From JAICUF01 sp038250675 (GTDB lineage Bacteria; Gemmatimonadota; Gemmatimonadetes; Gemmatimonadales; GWC2-71-9): a DNA stretch of 64,000 nt. The notes beneath the pieces are model-generated. The model was not told where the DNA came from. It made no database searches and worked only from the letters and a program-made list of their open reading frames with translations. The position numbers and the translations under genes were made by a program. Location of the stretch: the NCBI GenBank assembly GCA_038250675.1, contig JBBSCB010000012.1:1-64000 (forward strand), given 5' to 3'. Shown one piece after another: positions 1 through 6,803 of the stretch (the first letter of the stretch is position 1; every line of letters starts with the position of its first letter).

Positions 1-38
1 GACGTCGCGCGCCGCACTGCGCACCCCCAGCCGTTCGT

Positions 39-899
39 CTAAACGGCCTCGGCGAAAACCATCCTCGCCAAAGTGAGCGAGCGAACGCCACTTTGGCTTC
101 GGTCCACTAGAACGTCGGAACCCCCCCGCTGCCGCCGCCCCGCGTTTCCCATCCGGTCTCGCGGGCGCCCCACCTCGGCGATGCTCCCTGACAGCACGCG
201 GTCGGATGCCGCGAGCCCCCAGTGCGCAGCCAGCCCGGGGAGGCGGTCCGGGGTGTCCCGCCAGGGGTCCAGCGTAACGACCACGAGCGGCACGTCGGGC
301 CGGTGAGCCGCGCGTCGTGCCGCGCGGAGATCGCTCACGATCACGGGACAGACGGTGACGCAGTGACCGAAGGCAAAGGTCACCAGCGTCGTCTGCCCGC
401 CGAGTTCCGCCAGTGACACGCGGCGGCCCTGCTGGTCCACCAGCGACAGCGCCGGCAGCGCCTGGTCCACCCGCCGGGGCGAGCCCGTGGCCGCGAAGCC
501 GCCGTGGCTCCGGCGCCAGGCCGACGCGATGCGTCCCGCGAGGAGGCCGGCCGCGATCAGTCCCAGTATCACGACCGCTGACGCAACCGCCTTTCGAGCC
601 CGTTGCGCGCCGATCCACCTGAGGTCCCGCCGGAGCGAGTCGCCCCACACCGCCACGAGCACTCCGATCATGCCGGCCGGCTCGCCGAGGAGCAGGATCC
701 ACCCGCCGGCATCGGGCAATCCGCCCGGCCCCGCGCCGAAGCATACGGCACGCGTGCGGCTGAGCCACTCCGGCTCCGCCGCCCCGGCCGGCCAGAGCGC
801 AAGCGCCCACCACGCCGCGGTGATCGCGAGGATCACCACGAGCGCGACGAGCGCCCCGCCCGGCCGCCCGGCCCGCGGCGCTGCTATCCGATCTTCCAC
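39..899 (-). CDS. SCO1/SenC-like copper protein with N-terminal membrane segments and a lost C-terminus
   Basis: Membrane-bound thioredoxin-fold protein of the SCO family, which loads copper into the CuA site of subunit II or acts as a thiol reductase. It is the last gene of the leftward oxidase operon and overlaps the subunit I gene by 16 bases. The protein has about three hydrophobic segments (residues 18-42, 65-85, 105-125), then the SCO core. The metal-binding CxxxC is C180-VTV-C184, followed by a typical 'VVVTLDPWRDTPDRL' strand. After 'SGSIAEVG' (about residue 243) the sequence stops resembling the family: the normal final 50 residues, including the copper-ligand His (usually in 'VDHS'), are absent. 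The last codons run into the hairpin repeat at 63-102. A run of seven G lies just before the divergence, but shifting the frame there does not restore an SCO ending. It is either a truncated, possibly non-functional gene or one rebuilt by a rearrangement. The call for the core is firm; function is doubtful. Confidence 0.7.
   Translation of the reverse strand: MEDRIAAPRAGRPGGALVALVVILAITAAWWALALWPAGAAEPEWLSRTRAVCFGAGPGGLPDAGGWILLLGEPAGMIGVLVAVWGDSLRRDLRWIGAQRARKAVASAVVILGLIAAGLLAGRIASAWRRSHGGFAATGSPRRVDQALPALSLVDQQGRRVSLAELGGQTTLVTFAFGHCVTVCPVIVSDLRAARRAAHRPDVPLVVVTLDPWRDTPDRLPGLAAHWGLAASDRVLSGSIAEVGRPRDRMGNAGRRQRGGSDVLVDRSQSGVRSLTLARMVFAEAV
63..102 (-). repeat. Hairpin repeat, copy 1
   Basis: This 40-bp sequence matches the reverse complement of 6247-6287 at 39 of 41 aligned positions (one substitution, one single-base indel). 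It can fold on itself through CCAAAGTG and CACTTTGG arms around a GCG-rich loop. Read in the direction of transcription, it has the same orientation at the end of the leftward operon as copy 2 has at the end of the rightward operon. Here it lies inside the tail of the SCO-like reading frame. Confidence 0.75.
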
Positions 900-2632
900 A
901 GGAAGCTCAGCAGCTTCCAGTTGGTGAAGTAGTAGAGCATGAACGCGAGGAAGAAGACACCCACCAGCACCAGCGTGCCGGGGGTGGGGCCGGCCCAGCC
1001 ATGCGCCGGAGAGTGCAGCTCCTCGTTGATCTCGTTGGCGTCGGCCGAGTGGACCGGCGGATTGGTGAGGCCCTGCGGGATGCCCTCCACCGCCACGCCG
1101 CGGGGGAACTCGGTGACCCGCTCGCCAAAGAAGACCGACTTCACCGCGATGATGATGAACGAGTAGGCCCCGGTCACGGCGATGATGCCGCCGATTCCCA
1201 CCATGGCGAGGAAGAGATCCACGATCGGGCTGAACGGCACGTCGAACGGCGCCTGGGCAAACGAGATGTCCCAGTGCCGCCGGGGCACCCCGAAGCTGCC
1301 GGCGAAGGTCATCCCGAACTCGACCAGCAGCATTCCGCCGGCGAAGAGGTAGGGCTGGATCCGGGCGAGCTTCCAGAACGCGACCTTCCGCTGGAAGATC
1401 AGCGGGATGAGATAGTAGGTCGCGCCCATGAAGGCCATAGCCGTGCCGCTCACCACCGTCGCGTGGAAGTGTCCCGGGATGCGGAGCGTGTTGTGCGCGA
1501 TGATGTTGATCTGCTCGGTGCCGATGGTGACGCCGGTGATCCCGCCGAAGAAGCCGAAGACCACCACCGACAGGATGAGCGACGAGAAGCCGGGATCACC
1601 CCAGGGCGCCTTCCGGAGCCACTCGAACATCCCGTGGGTGTAGCCGCGGAGCCGCATCCCCAGCTCCATGCCGGCCGGCACCGTGAAGCCGTGCACCATG
1701 GACGCGAGCACCGCCATGTACATGAAGTAGGAGGTGTTCACAATCTTCCACGCGGGACCGAATCCGGGATCCACCAGCAGGTGGTGGGCGGAGGCCATGG
1801 AGATGAACAGGATGTAGAGCACGAAGGCCGAGCGGCTCACCTTCTCGTTGAGCACCACGGCGCCGACGGTGAGCGCGCCGAGCATGTACCAGATCGCGAC
1901 CATCGCGGCGACGTTGATCTGCTGAGCCGAGTGGCCGAGGGCCCACCAGAGCAGGCGGTACATCTGGGGATTGATCCCCTTGAGGACGCCGATGGACCAG
2001 AGGAAGGTGGGGATGTAGATCATCGCGCCGTGGAGCAGGGTGATCACGGCGATGATCGCCGCGGTCATCGCGCCGTACACCACGAGCGGCATCGAGCCGA
2101 TGTAGGTCTTCTCCCGCTTCGCGATGGTCAGCGTCGCGAAGAACTGCCCCGCCACGCCCAGCGCGCCGACGGCGAACAGAATGATCCCGAGATAGAACAG
2201 CGGGTGTGCCTTGAGCGGGGGGTACGACGTATAGAGCACATCGGCCCGGCCACTCCACTGCATCGTCTCCACCGTGAGCGACCCCACCAGCATGAGGCCG
2301 AAGTTGAACCAGCCGTACCTCGGCGCGGCGGGCCGGGCGTTGAGCAGCACCGTGCCGGCGAACCAGAGCACCGCCATCTCGAAGAAGATGATGAAGAAGA
2401 TCAGCATGTTCATGCCGTGCACGCCGAGGATCCGGTAGTACCAGGCCGCCGGCAGCAAGTGCACCGCCTGCCAGCGCGTGAGCGCGAGCAGGAGCGCGGC
2501 GGTGGCGCCGACCAGGAGCGCGACCACCGCGACGACGGCGTTGACCCGGATGAGGCGCTCCGCGCCGAGGTCGATGGTCCGGCCGGTGGCGGGACAGATG
2601 CGCGAGGGACGCAGCGCCAGTGTCGCGCTCAC
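884..2632 (-). CDS. B-type heme-copper oxidoreductase subunit I lacking the active-site Tyr (candidate NO reductase)
   Basis: Catalytic 582-aa membrane subunit of a heme-copper complex with about 12-13 hydrophobic helices. All metal ligands are visible: low-spin heme His72 (GVHGMN) and His390; high-spin heme His388 (the pair lies in 'PGHFHA'); and CuB ligands His234, His283 and His284. In oxygen reductases of the A and B families the helix-VI motif is H-x3-Y, with the Tyr cross-linked to the first CuB His. Here the motif is 'GHSAQQ', so the Tyr position is Gln238. No Tyr sits at the alternative cbb3 position in helix VII either. Loss of this Tyr is the accepted mark of nitric-oxide reductases in the superfamily, and B-family NORs with a CuA subunit (eNOR type) have been described. 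The gene starts within the end of subunit II (4-base overlap) and runs into the SCO-like gene. The heme-copper call is certain; the NO reductase assignment is inference. Confidence 0.88.
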   Translation of the reverse strand: MSATLALRPSRICPATGRTIDLGAERLIRVNAVVAVVALLVGATAALLLALTRWQAVHLLPAAWYYRILGVHGMNMLIFFIIFFEMAVLWFAGTVLLNARPAAPRYGWFNFGLMLVGSLTVETMQWSGRADVLYTSYPPLKAHPLFYLGIILFAVGALGVAGQFFATLTIAKREKTYIGSMPLVVYGAMTAAIIAVITLLHGAMIYIPTFLWSIGVLKGINPQMYRLLWWALGHSAQQINVAAMVAIWYMLGALTVGAVVLNEKVSRSAFVLYILFISMASAHHLLVDPGFGPAWKIVNTSYFMYMAVLASMVHGFTVPAGMELGMRLRGYTHGMFEWLRKAPWGDPGFSSLILSVVVFGFFGGITGVTIGTEQINIIAHNTLRIPGHFHATVVSGTAMAFMGATYYLIPLIFQRKVAFWKLARIQPYLFAGGMLLVEFGMTFAGSFGVPRRHWDISFAQAPFDVPFSPIVDLFLAMVGIGGIIAVTGAYSFIIIAVKSVFFGERVTEFPRGVAVEGIPQGLTNPPVHSADANEINEELHSPAHGWAGPTPGTLVLVGVFFLAFMLYYFTNWKLLSFLWKIG

Positions 2633-3234
2633 AGGCCACCGCCATGCCCGACCTGCGCGGTATGGTTATCGGCCACCGTCGCCCCGGTCGAGTCCACCAC
2701 GATCACCCGGCCAACCATCGTGTGGTGGCCGATGCCGCAGAACTCGTTGCAGATGATCCGGAAATCCCCGGCGACGGTGGGCGTCACCCGGAGCGCGTAG
2801 TCGAAGCCCGGCACCACGGCGAAGTTGATGTTCATCGGGTAGAGCGAGAAGCCGTGGTTCATGTCGAGCGACGACATGTGGAGCATGTACTCCTTGCCCT
2901 GCTCCAGCTTGAGGATGGGATACCACTGGTAGGTGAGCCCGACGAGGTAGACGTCGGAGCCGGGCGGCGGCGCCACGATCGGAAGCCCGCGGTCGGTGCC
3001 GACCTTGTATTGCTTCACGAAGGCGACGGTCCGCGCGTAGTACGCCTTCGGCGTCACGCGGGTGCGGACGCCCGAAGGGTTCTGCCCTCCCTTCCAGTGC
3101 CACAGCGGCATCATGGCGAACAGCACGATGCACCAGGCGAAGGCGATGGAGACCCAGACCTTCTCGGCCTTGTGCGCCGGCTTCCACCACACCCCCGGCA
3201 CCGGGTCCAGCCCGGTATGAACTCTGGTGAGCAT
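2629..3234 (-). CDS. CuA-containing subunit II
   Basis: Electron-entry subunit (201 aa) of the heme-copper complex. One N-terminal membrane helix (about residues 26-46) anchors a periplasmic cupredoxin domain. The CuA site is complete: His127 ('MNHGFS'), Cys162, Glu164, Cys166, His170 and Met173 in the pattern CxExCGxxHxxM. The protein should therefore take electrons from a soluble cytochrome c or cupredoxin rather than from quinol. The gene sits 9 bases after the small membrane ORF and overlaps the catalytic subunit gene by 4 bases, so the order and coupling match CuA-type B-family complexes. The short single-helix form is usual for ba3-like enzymes. Copper loading of this site is the expected job of the SCO-like protein encoded at the end of the operon. 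Confidence 0.92.
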   Translation of the reverse strand: MLTRVHTGLDPVPGVWWKPAHKAEKVWVSIAFAWCIVLFAMMPLWHWKGGQNPSGVRTRVTPKAYYARTVAFVKQYKVGTDRGLPIVAPPPGSDVYLVGLTYQWYPILKLEQGKEYMLHMSSLDMNHGFSLYPMNINFAVVPGFDYALRVTPTVAGDFRIICNEFCGIGHHTMVGRVIVVDSTGATVADNHTAQVGHGGGL

Positions 3235-3243
3235 CCGGATCTC

Positions 3244-3417
3244 CTAGGGAAGGGTGTCGGCCGGCATGGACATGATCTCCCACATGCCCCACGCCGTGAA
3301 GACGACCAGCATGACGAGCACGCCGAGGATCAGGAGCAGATACATGTTGTCGTACAGGCGCTGGCCGAGCGGGATCGGCTCGGCGCCATCATCCGGACGA
3401 GCGGGAGACGGGTCCAT
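3244..3417 (-). CDS. Small single-helix membrane subunit of the heme-copper complex
   Basis: A 57-aa protein with a polar N-terminus, one hydrophobic helix (about residues 25-46, 'YLLLILGVLVMLVVFTAWGM') and a short outward tail. It lies between the regulator and subunit II, overlapping the former by 29 bases and ending 9 bases before the latter. Small one-helix subunits (IIa or CbaD-like) are normal in B-family oxidases. I chose the ATG at 3415-3417 because the longer in-frame extension has the composition of a shadow of the Rrf2 gene. No sequence motif beyond the helix supports the call, so it rests on position and topology. Confidence 0.65.
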   Translation of the reverse strand: MDPSPARPDDGAEPIPLGQRLYDNMYLLLILGVLVMLVVFTAWGMWEIMSMPADTLP

Positions 3418-3883
3418 GCGGCTTCCTGGGGTTCGGGTGGCGGGCGGAACGGATTCGCTCGCGGCGCTCGGCCGCGGCACGGGGTTTCTCGCGGAGCAGA
3501 TCGGCGATCGTCGTCGTCTGGAAGTAGTGCTCCATGGCGCCGGCGAGCTGCTTCCAGCGCTGGTGGGCAGGGCAGGGGTCCGCGTCGCCGCAGGTGGGCC
3601 GGCCGAGGAGACAGCGGCGCTCGCCGATGCGCGCGAACGGCGCGATGATCCGGCCGAGGGGAAGCCGGCCGGCGGGCGCCGCGAGAAGGAACCCGCCGCG
3701 CGGGCCGCGCTCGGAGCGCAGGACGCCGGCGCCGGTGAGGAGGTGCAGCGTCTTCGACAGGTAGTTCCGCGGACAGCCCATGGCGGCCGCGATCGCGTCC
3801 ACCCGGACCGGTCCCTCGTCCTCGCTGCCCGCGATGCAGAGCACGGCGTGCAGCGCCTGCTGGGCGGTGCTGGAAAGCCACAT
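3389..3883 (-). CDS. Rrf2-family Fe-S transcriptional regulator, NsrR-like
   Basis: A 164-aa winged-helix regulator, first gene of the leftward operon. The N-terminus 'MWLSSTAQQALHAVLCIA' and the wing 'SERGPRGGFLLA' are typical of Rrf2. Three Cys suited to binding an Fe-S cluster follow: C91-x6-C98-x5-C104 ('CLLGRPTCGDADPC'), as in NsrR and IscR. NsrR proteins sense nitric oxide through this cluster and repress NO-detoxifying genes, which would fit the NO-reductase-like complex encoded directly downstream. The start was placed at the ATG at 3881-3883 because the family begins a few residues before this helix. The C-terminal ~40 residues are Arg-rich and overlap the next gene. A redox or iron-responsive role is the alternative. 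Confidence 0.8.
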   Translation of the reverse strand: MWLSSTAQQALHAVLCIAGSEDEGPVRVDAIAAAMGCPRNYLSKTLHLLTGAGVLRSERGPRGGFLLAAPAGRLPLGRIIAPFARIGERRCLLGRPTCGDADPCPAHQRWKQLAGAMEHYFQTTTIADLLREKPRAAAERRERIRSARHPNPRKPHGPVSRSSG

Positions 3884-3916
3884 GTCGGGGGTGCCTGGAG
3901 GAAAGTGCTGGCAAAC

Positions 3917-3932
3917 ATCATGTCGATATGAT
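3917..3932. promoter_or_regulatory. Candidate Rrf2/NsrR operator in the divergent promoter region
   Basis: A 16-bp near-palindrome (ATCAT, 6-bp centre, ATGAT; seven of eight base pairs match) lies in the only gap between the divergent regulator and cytochrome b genes. It is AT-rich in a GC-rich neighbourhood. Its right arm overlaps a TATGAT (3927-3932) that could serve as the -10 box of the rightward gene at 3953, so binding would block that promoter. No clear -35 box was seen. Confidence 0.5.
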
Positions 3933-3952
3933 AAATTTTCCGCAAGTCCCCC

Positions 3953-5518
3953 ATGCGCATACTGGAACGCGGCCTCCGCCGCCTGCTGAGCGTCCTCGAC
4001 GCCGCCGCCGCCCGGCTGTACGGGTGGCGGTGGAACCCGCTGTACCAGAGCGGGACGGTCGCGATCGCCATGCTGCTGGCGCTCATCGCCTCCGGAGTCT
4101 ACCTGGTGCTGTTCTACCGGCTCGGGTCCCCGGCCGCGTCCGTCGCCCGACTGGCGGCCGACCCCTGGCTCGGCGGGTGGATCCGGAGCTTCCACCGCTA
4201 CGCCTCCGACGTCTTCGTCCTCGCGGCGGTCCTTCACCTCCTCCGCATGCTCGCGCAGGCGCGGAGCTGGGGACCCCGGACGCTCGCGTGGGTGTCGGGC
4301 CTGATGCTGCTCGGCGCCGGCCTGGTGTGCGCCTGGACCGGGTTCGTCATGGCCTGGGACAGCTTCGGCGAGCGGCTCGCGCGCGAGGGCGGGCGGCTGC
4401 TCGACGTCCTGCCGGTGCTGTCGGAGCCGCTCAGCCGGATCTTCGCCGGCGACGGACCGGTGCCCGGCGCCTTCTTCTTCGTGAACCTCTTCATCCACAT
4501 CGTGCTCCCGCTCGCGATGGGAGCGCTCCTGTGGCTGCACGTGTCGCGGCTGGCGCGGCCGGTGCTGCTCCCGCCCCGGCGCGTGACGTGGACGATCGTC
4601 GCCGCGCTGATCGTGCTGGCGGTGCTGGTGCCCGCGGCGCTGGGCGCGCCGGCCAACCCGTTCCGGCTGGCCGCCTCGACGCCGACCGATCTCTTCGCCG
4701 CGTGGTGGCTGCCGCTCACGGAGCGGCTCTCGCCGGGAACGGTCTGGGCCGCCGGCATTGGGGTGACGGTGGCGCTCGTCCTCGTGCCCCGGTTGACCCG
4801 TCGCCCCCGCCGCGACTCCTGGGCGCCGAGCGTGGTGGACCCGCGGCTCTGTACCGGGTGCAACCAGTGTCCGCAGGACTGCCCCTGGGACGCGATCACG
4901 ATGGTGAAGCGCGATGACGCTCGGCCGACGCTCGTGGCGCTGGTGAATCCGGAACGCTGCGTGAGCTGCGGCATCTGCGCCGGCTCATGCGCACCGATGG
5001 GCGTGGGTCCGCCGGGCCGTACCGGCCGCGACCAGCTCTCGGCCACCCGGGCCGAGCTGCTGCGCGATTTCGCCCGGGGCGGCGAGCGGCCGGTCGTCGC
5101 CATCTGCTGCGCCCAGGCGCCGGCGGCGCACGTCGCCGCGGTGCAGGCGCGCGGTGGCTACGTGCACATGGTGACGTGCGTCGGCAATCTGCACTCATCG
5201 GTGGTGGAGATGTTCGTGCGGGCGGGCGCGCCGGGCGTGGTCGTCTGCGGCTGTGCGGAGCGGGACTGCGTGAGCCGGGAAGGGCCCAAGTGGCTCCGCG
5301 AGCGCCTGTTCAACGATCGCGAGGCGGAGCTGCAGCCGCGGGTGGACCGCCGCCGCGTGCGGCTGCTAACCTTCGCGCCGGGGAACCGGCGTGAGGCCAC
5401 GGCGGAGTATGAGGCGATCAGCCGGGAGCTCGAGCGGCTGGACCAGCCGGTGCCGGAGACCGACCTCGAGATGGACCTGGTGTGCGACCCGGTGCCGCTC
5501 GACGAGGTGGAGGCGTGA
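3953..5518 (+). CDS. Cytochrome b / double [4Fe-4S] ferredoxin / FlpD-type Fe-S fusion protein
   Basis: A 521-aa electron-transfer protein made of three parts. Residues 1-280 are a cytochrome b6-like membrane domain with two heme-ligand pairs spaced as in cytochrome b: His81-x13-His95 and His182-x13-His196. Residues 295-350 hold two [4Fe-4S] motifs, C300-x2-C-x2-C-x3-C310 and C336-x2-C-x2-C-x3-C346. Residues 370-490 resemble the FlpD/MvhD subunit that links [NiFe]-hydrogenase to heterodisulfide reductase, with Cys pairs in 'ICCAQA', 'TCVGNLH' and 'CGCAERDC'. The protein probably moves electrons between the quinone pool and a soluble or thiol partner. No Rieske or cytochrome c gene accompanies it. 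It starts 70 bases from the divergent regulator, and its stop overlaps the next start (GTGA). Domain calls are firm; the reaction is unknown. Confidence 0.82.
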   Translation: MRILERGLRRLLSVLDAAAARLYGWRWNPLYQSGTVAIAMLLALIASGVYLVLFYRLGSPAASVARLAADPWLGGWIRSFHRYASDVFVLAAVLHLLRMLAQARSWGPRTLAWVSGLMLLGAGLVCAWTGFVMAWDSFGERLAREGGRLLDVLPVLSEPLSRIFAGDGPVPGAFFFVNLFIHIVLPLAMGALLWLHVSRLARPVLLPPRRVTWTIVAALIVLAVLVPAALGAPANPFRLAASTPTDLFAAWWLPLTERLSPGTVWAAGIGVTVALVLVPRLTRRPRRDSWAPSVVDPRLCTGCNQCPQDCPWDAITMVKRDDARPTLVALVNPERCVSCGICAGSCAPMGVGPPGRTGRDQLSATRAELLRDFARGGERPVVAICCAQAPAAHVAAVQARGGYVHMVTCVGNLHSSVVEMFVRAGAPGVVVCGCAERDCVSREGPKWLRERLFNDREAELQPRVDRRRVRLLTFAPGNRREATAEYEAISRELERLDQPVPETDLEMDLVCDPVPLDEVEA

Positions 5519-6144
5519 TCACGACCGGGCGGGTGGCGCGCTGGGGCGTGGCGGCGCTCGTCTCCGCCTTGCCGCTGGCCGCGATCGCGGCCGGCTCGGC
5601 CGCGCCGGTGGCGCTCCATCCCGGCGAATCGGGGCGGCTCCGCCTCTCGTGGAGTGCGCGGCCGGAGCGGATCGAGACCTGCCGCAACGTGTCCGCGGAG
5701 GAGCTGGCCGAGGTGGAGGAGCACATGCGGCAGCGCGTCGAATGCGACGGACACTTCGCGACGTACGCGCTGGAGGTCCGGGCCGACGATCGTCGCATCG
5801 CCGCGATGGTAGTGCGCGGGGCCGGCCTCCGGCACGACCGGCCGATCTACCTGCTGCGCGAATTCGACGTGCCGGCGGGCGTCCGCCACATCCGGGTGAG
5901 TTTCACCCGGCGGGAGCGGCCCGCCGACGGCGCGGCGGACGCGGCCGGCTCCGAGGCAGACAGCGGCATTTCCGCGGGGCGCGAGGAGCGGGAGGCGGTG
6001 GAGCGGGCGCGCCGCGGCCGGGCGGCGGTGCCCGCGCGGCTGGTGCTCGACACCTCCCTGACGATCGCTCCGCGGGGCGTCACCGTCATCACGCTGAGCC
6101 AGGAGCGGCGGGAGCTGGAGATCCTGCGCGACGACGGCGACTGA
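5515..6144 (+). CDS. Exported protein of unknown function, coupled to the cytochrome b fusion
   Basis: A 209-aa protein starting at a GTG that overlaps the preceding stop codon, so it is translationally coupled. The N-terminus has a signal peptide or anchor (about residues 6-28, Ala/Leu-rich). The mature part holds two Cys (in 'ETCRNVS' and 'RVECDG') and two strand-rich stretches ('RPIYLLREFDVPAGVRHIRV' and 'LVLDTSLTIAPRGVTVITLS') separated by an acidic, Ala/Arg-rich linker. I do not recognise the family. Its tight linkage to the membrane electron-transfer protein suggests a periplasmic accessory or assembly role. Confidence 0.7.
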   Translation: MITTGRVARWGVAALVSALPLAAIAAGSAAPVALHPGESGRLRLSWSARPERIETCRNVSAEELAEVEEHMRQRVECDGHFATYALEVRADDRRIAAMVVRGAGLRHDRPIYLLREFDVPAGVRHIRVSFTRRERPADGAADAAGSEADSGISAGREEREAVERARRGRAAVPARLVLDTSLTIAPRGVTVITLSQERRELEILRDDGD

Positions 6145-6803
6145 TCCGGCGCGCGGCGGCGTCCTCGAGACGCGCCAGCGTGTCCGACGCGAGCGTCTCC
6201 CTCCAGAAGAGACTCGCCGCTCCGGGATGTGGCCCGAGCCAGTGTACCGAAGCCAAAGTGGCGTTCGCTCGCTTCACTTTGACGAGGGCCAGCAATAGGC
6301 ACGCTGCTTCTGCTTCACTACACTAGCTGGCCGACCGTGTGCGCGATGGGGGGCACGTCCTGACTGGGTAGGCCCGGAAGAATTCCCGGTCCCCCCCGGC
6401 AGGTCCGATGCGTCCGCAGTCTGTCTCGTATCTCGCCTTCTGCGCGGTCGTCGGCGGCAGTCCTCACAGCCTTCCGGCTGGCGCGGACATCGTATCGGTT
6501 CCCGACCCAGGGCCGAGTCATACGGCGATCGATTCACTGATCACGAAGGTGACGGCCGAGCCCGCGGTTCAGAACGCGTTTCGGCTCTCCTATCGCGGCG
6601 GCCCACCGGCAGCGCCTCGGCGCTCCGGGCTTCCATCGGTTCGATCGGGTAGCGAACAGCGGCGGAACGGCTCATGGACCACGATGGCACCGGTGGCGGC
6701 GGCGCGCCGTGCGAGAGGTCACCACCCGCCGCACGTTGCCGACACCGCGCGGCGCGGCGAGATTTCGCATGTTCGTCTCTCCTGAGTTCCGCCCACCGAG
6801 GTT
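6145..6803. other. Gene-free stretch between the respiratory operon and the glucan synthase
   Basis: About 660 bases with no convincing gene. It holds the hairpin repeat at 6247-6287. An open frame at 6408-6785 begins with a weak signal-like stretch but turns into Arg/Pro/Gly-rich shadow composition and has no recognisable domain. A leftward frame near 6150-6260 ('SLFWRETLASDTLARLEDAA') may be a fragment of a lost gene, but I cannot name it. No promoter box for the glucan synthase was identified. Confidence 0.5.
6247..6287 (+). repeat. Hairpin repeat, copy 2
   Basis: A 41-bp sequence nearly identical to the reverse complement of 63-102. The arms CAAAGTG and CACTTTG enclose a GCG-rich loop. 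It lies about 100 bases after the rightward respiratory operon and could act as a 3' hairpin for that transcript. There is no following T-run, so it is not a classic intrinsic terminator. Confidence 0.7.

Noticed and set aside
1001..2800. Long open frame on the plus strand opposite the oxidase genes (599 codons)
   Set aside because: Its codons mirror the heme-copper gene on the other strand; the product is His/Glu/Asp/Arg/Gly-rich with no domain, a GC-driven shadow.
3244..3417. Small ORF considered as a peptide (RiPP-like) precursor
   Set aside because: Its single helix, overlap with the regulator and position before subunit II fit a small oxidase subunit, and no maturation genes are present.
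63..6287. Respiratory module considered as a transposon with terminal inverted repeats
   Set aside because: No transposase or integrase lies between the repeats, and each copy sits at the 3' end of an operon in the same transcriptional sense, which fits shared 3' hairpins equally well; kept only as a finding.
6408..6785. Possible 125-codon secreted protein before the glucan synthase
   Set aside because: Only the first residues look signal-like; the remainder is shadow-type Arg/Pro/Gly sequence with no family resemblance.
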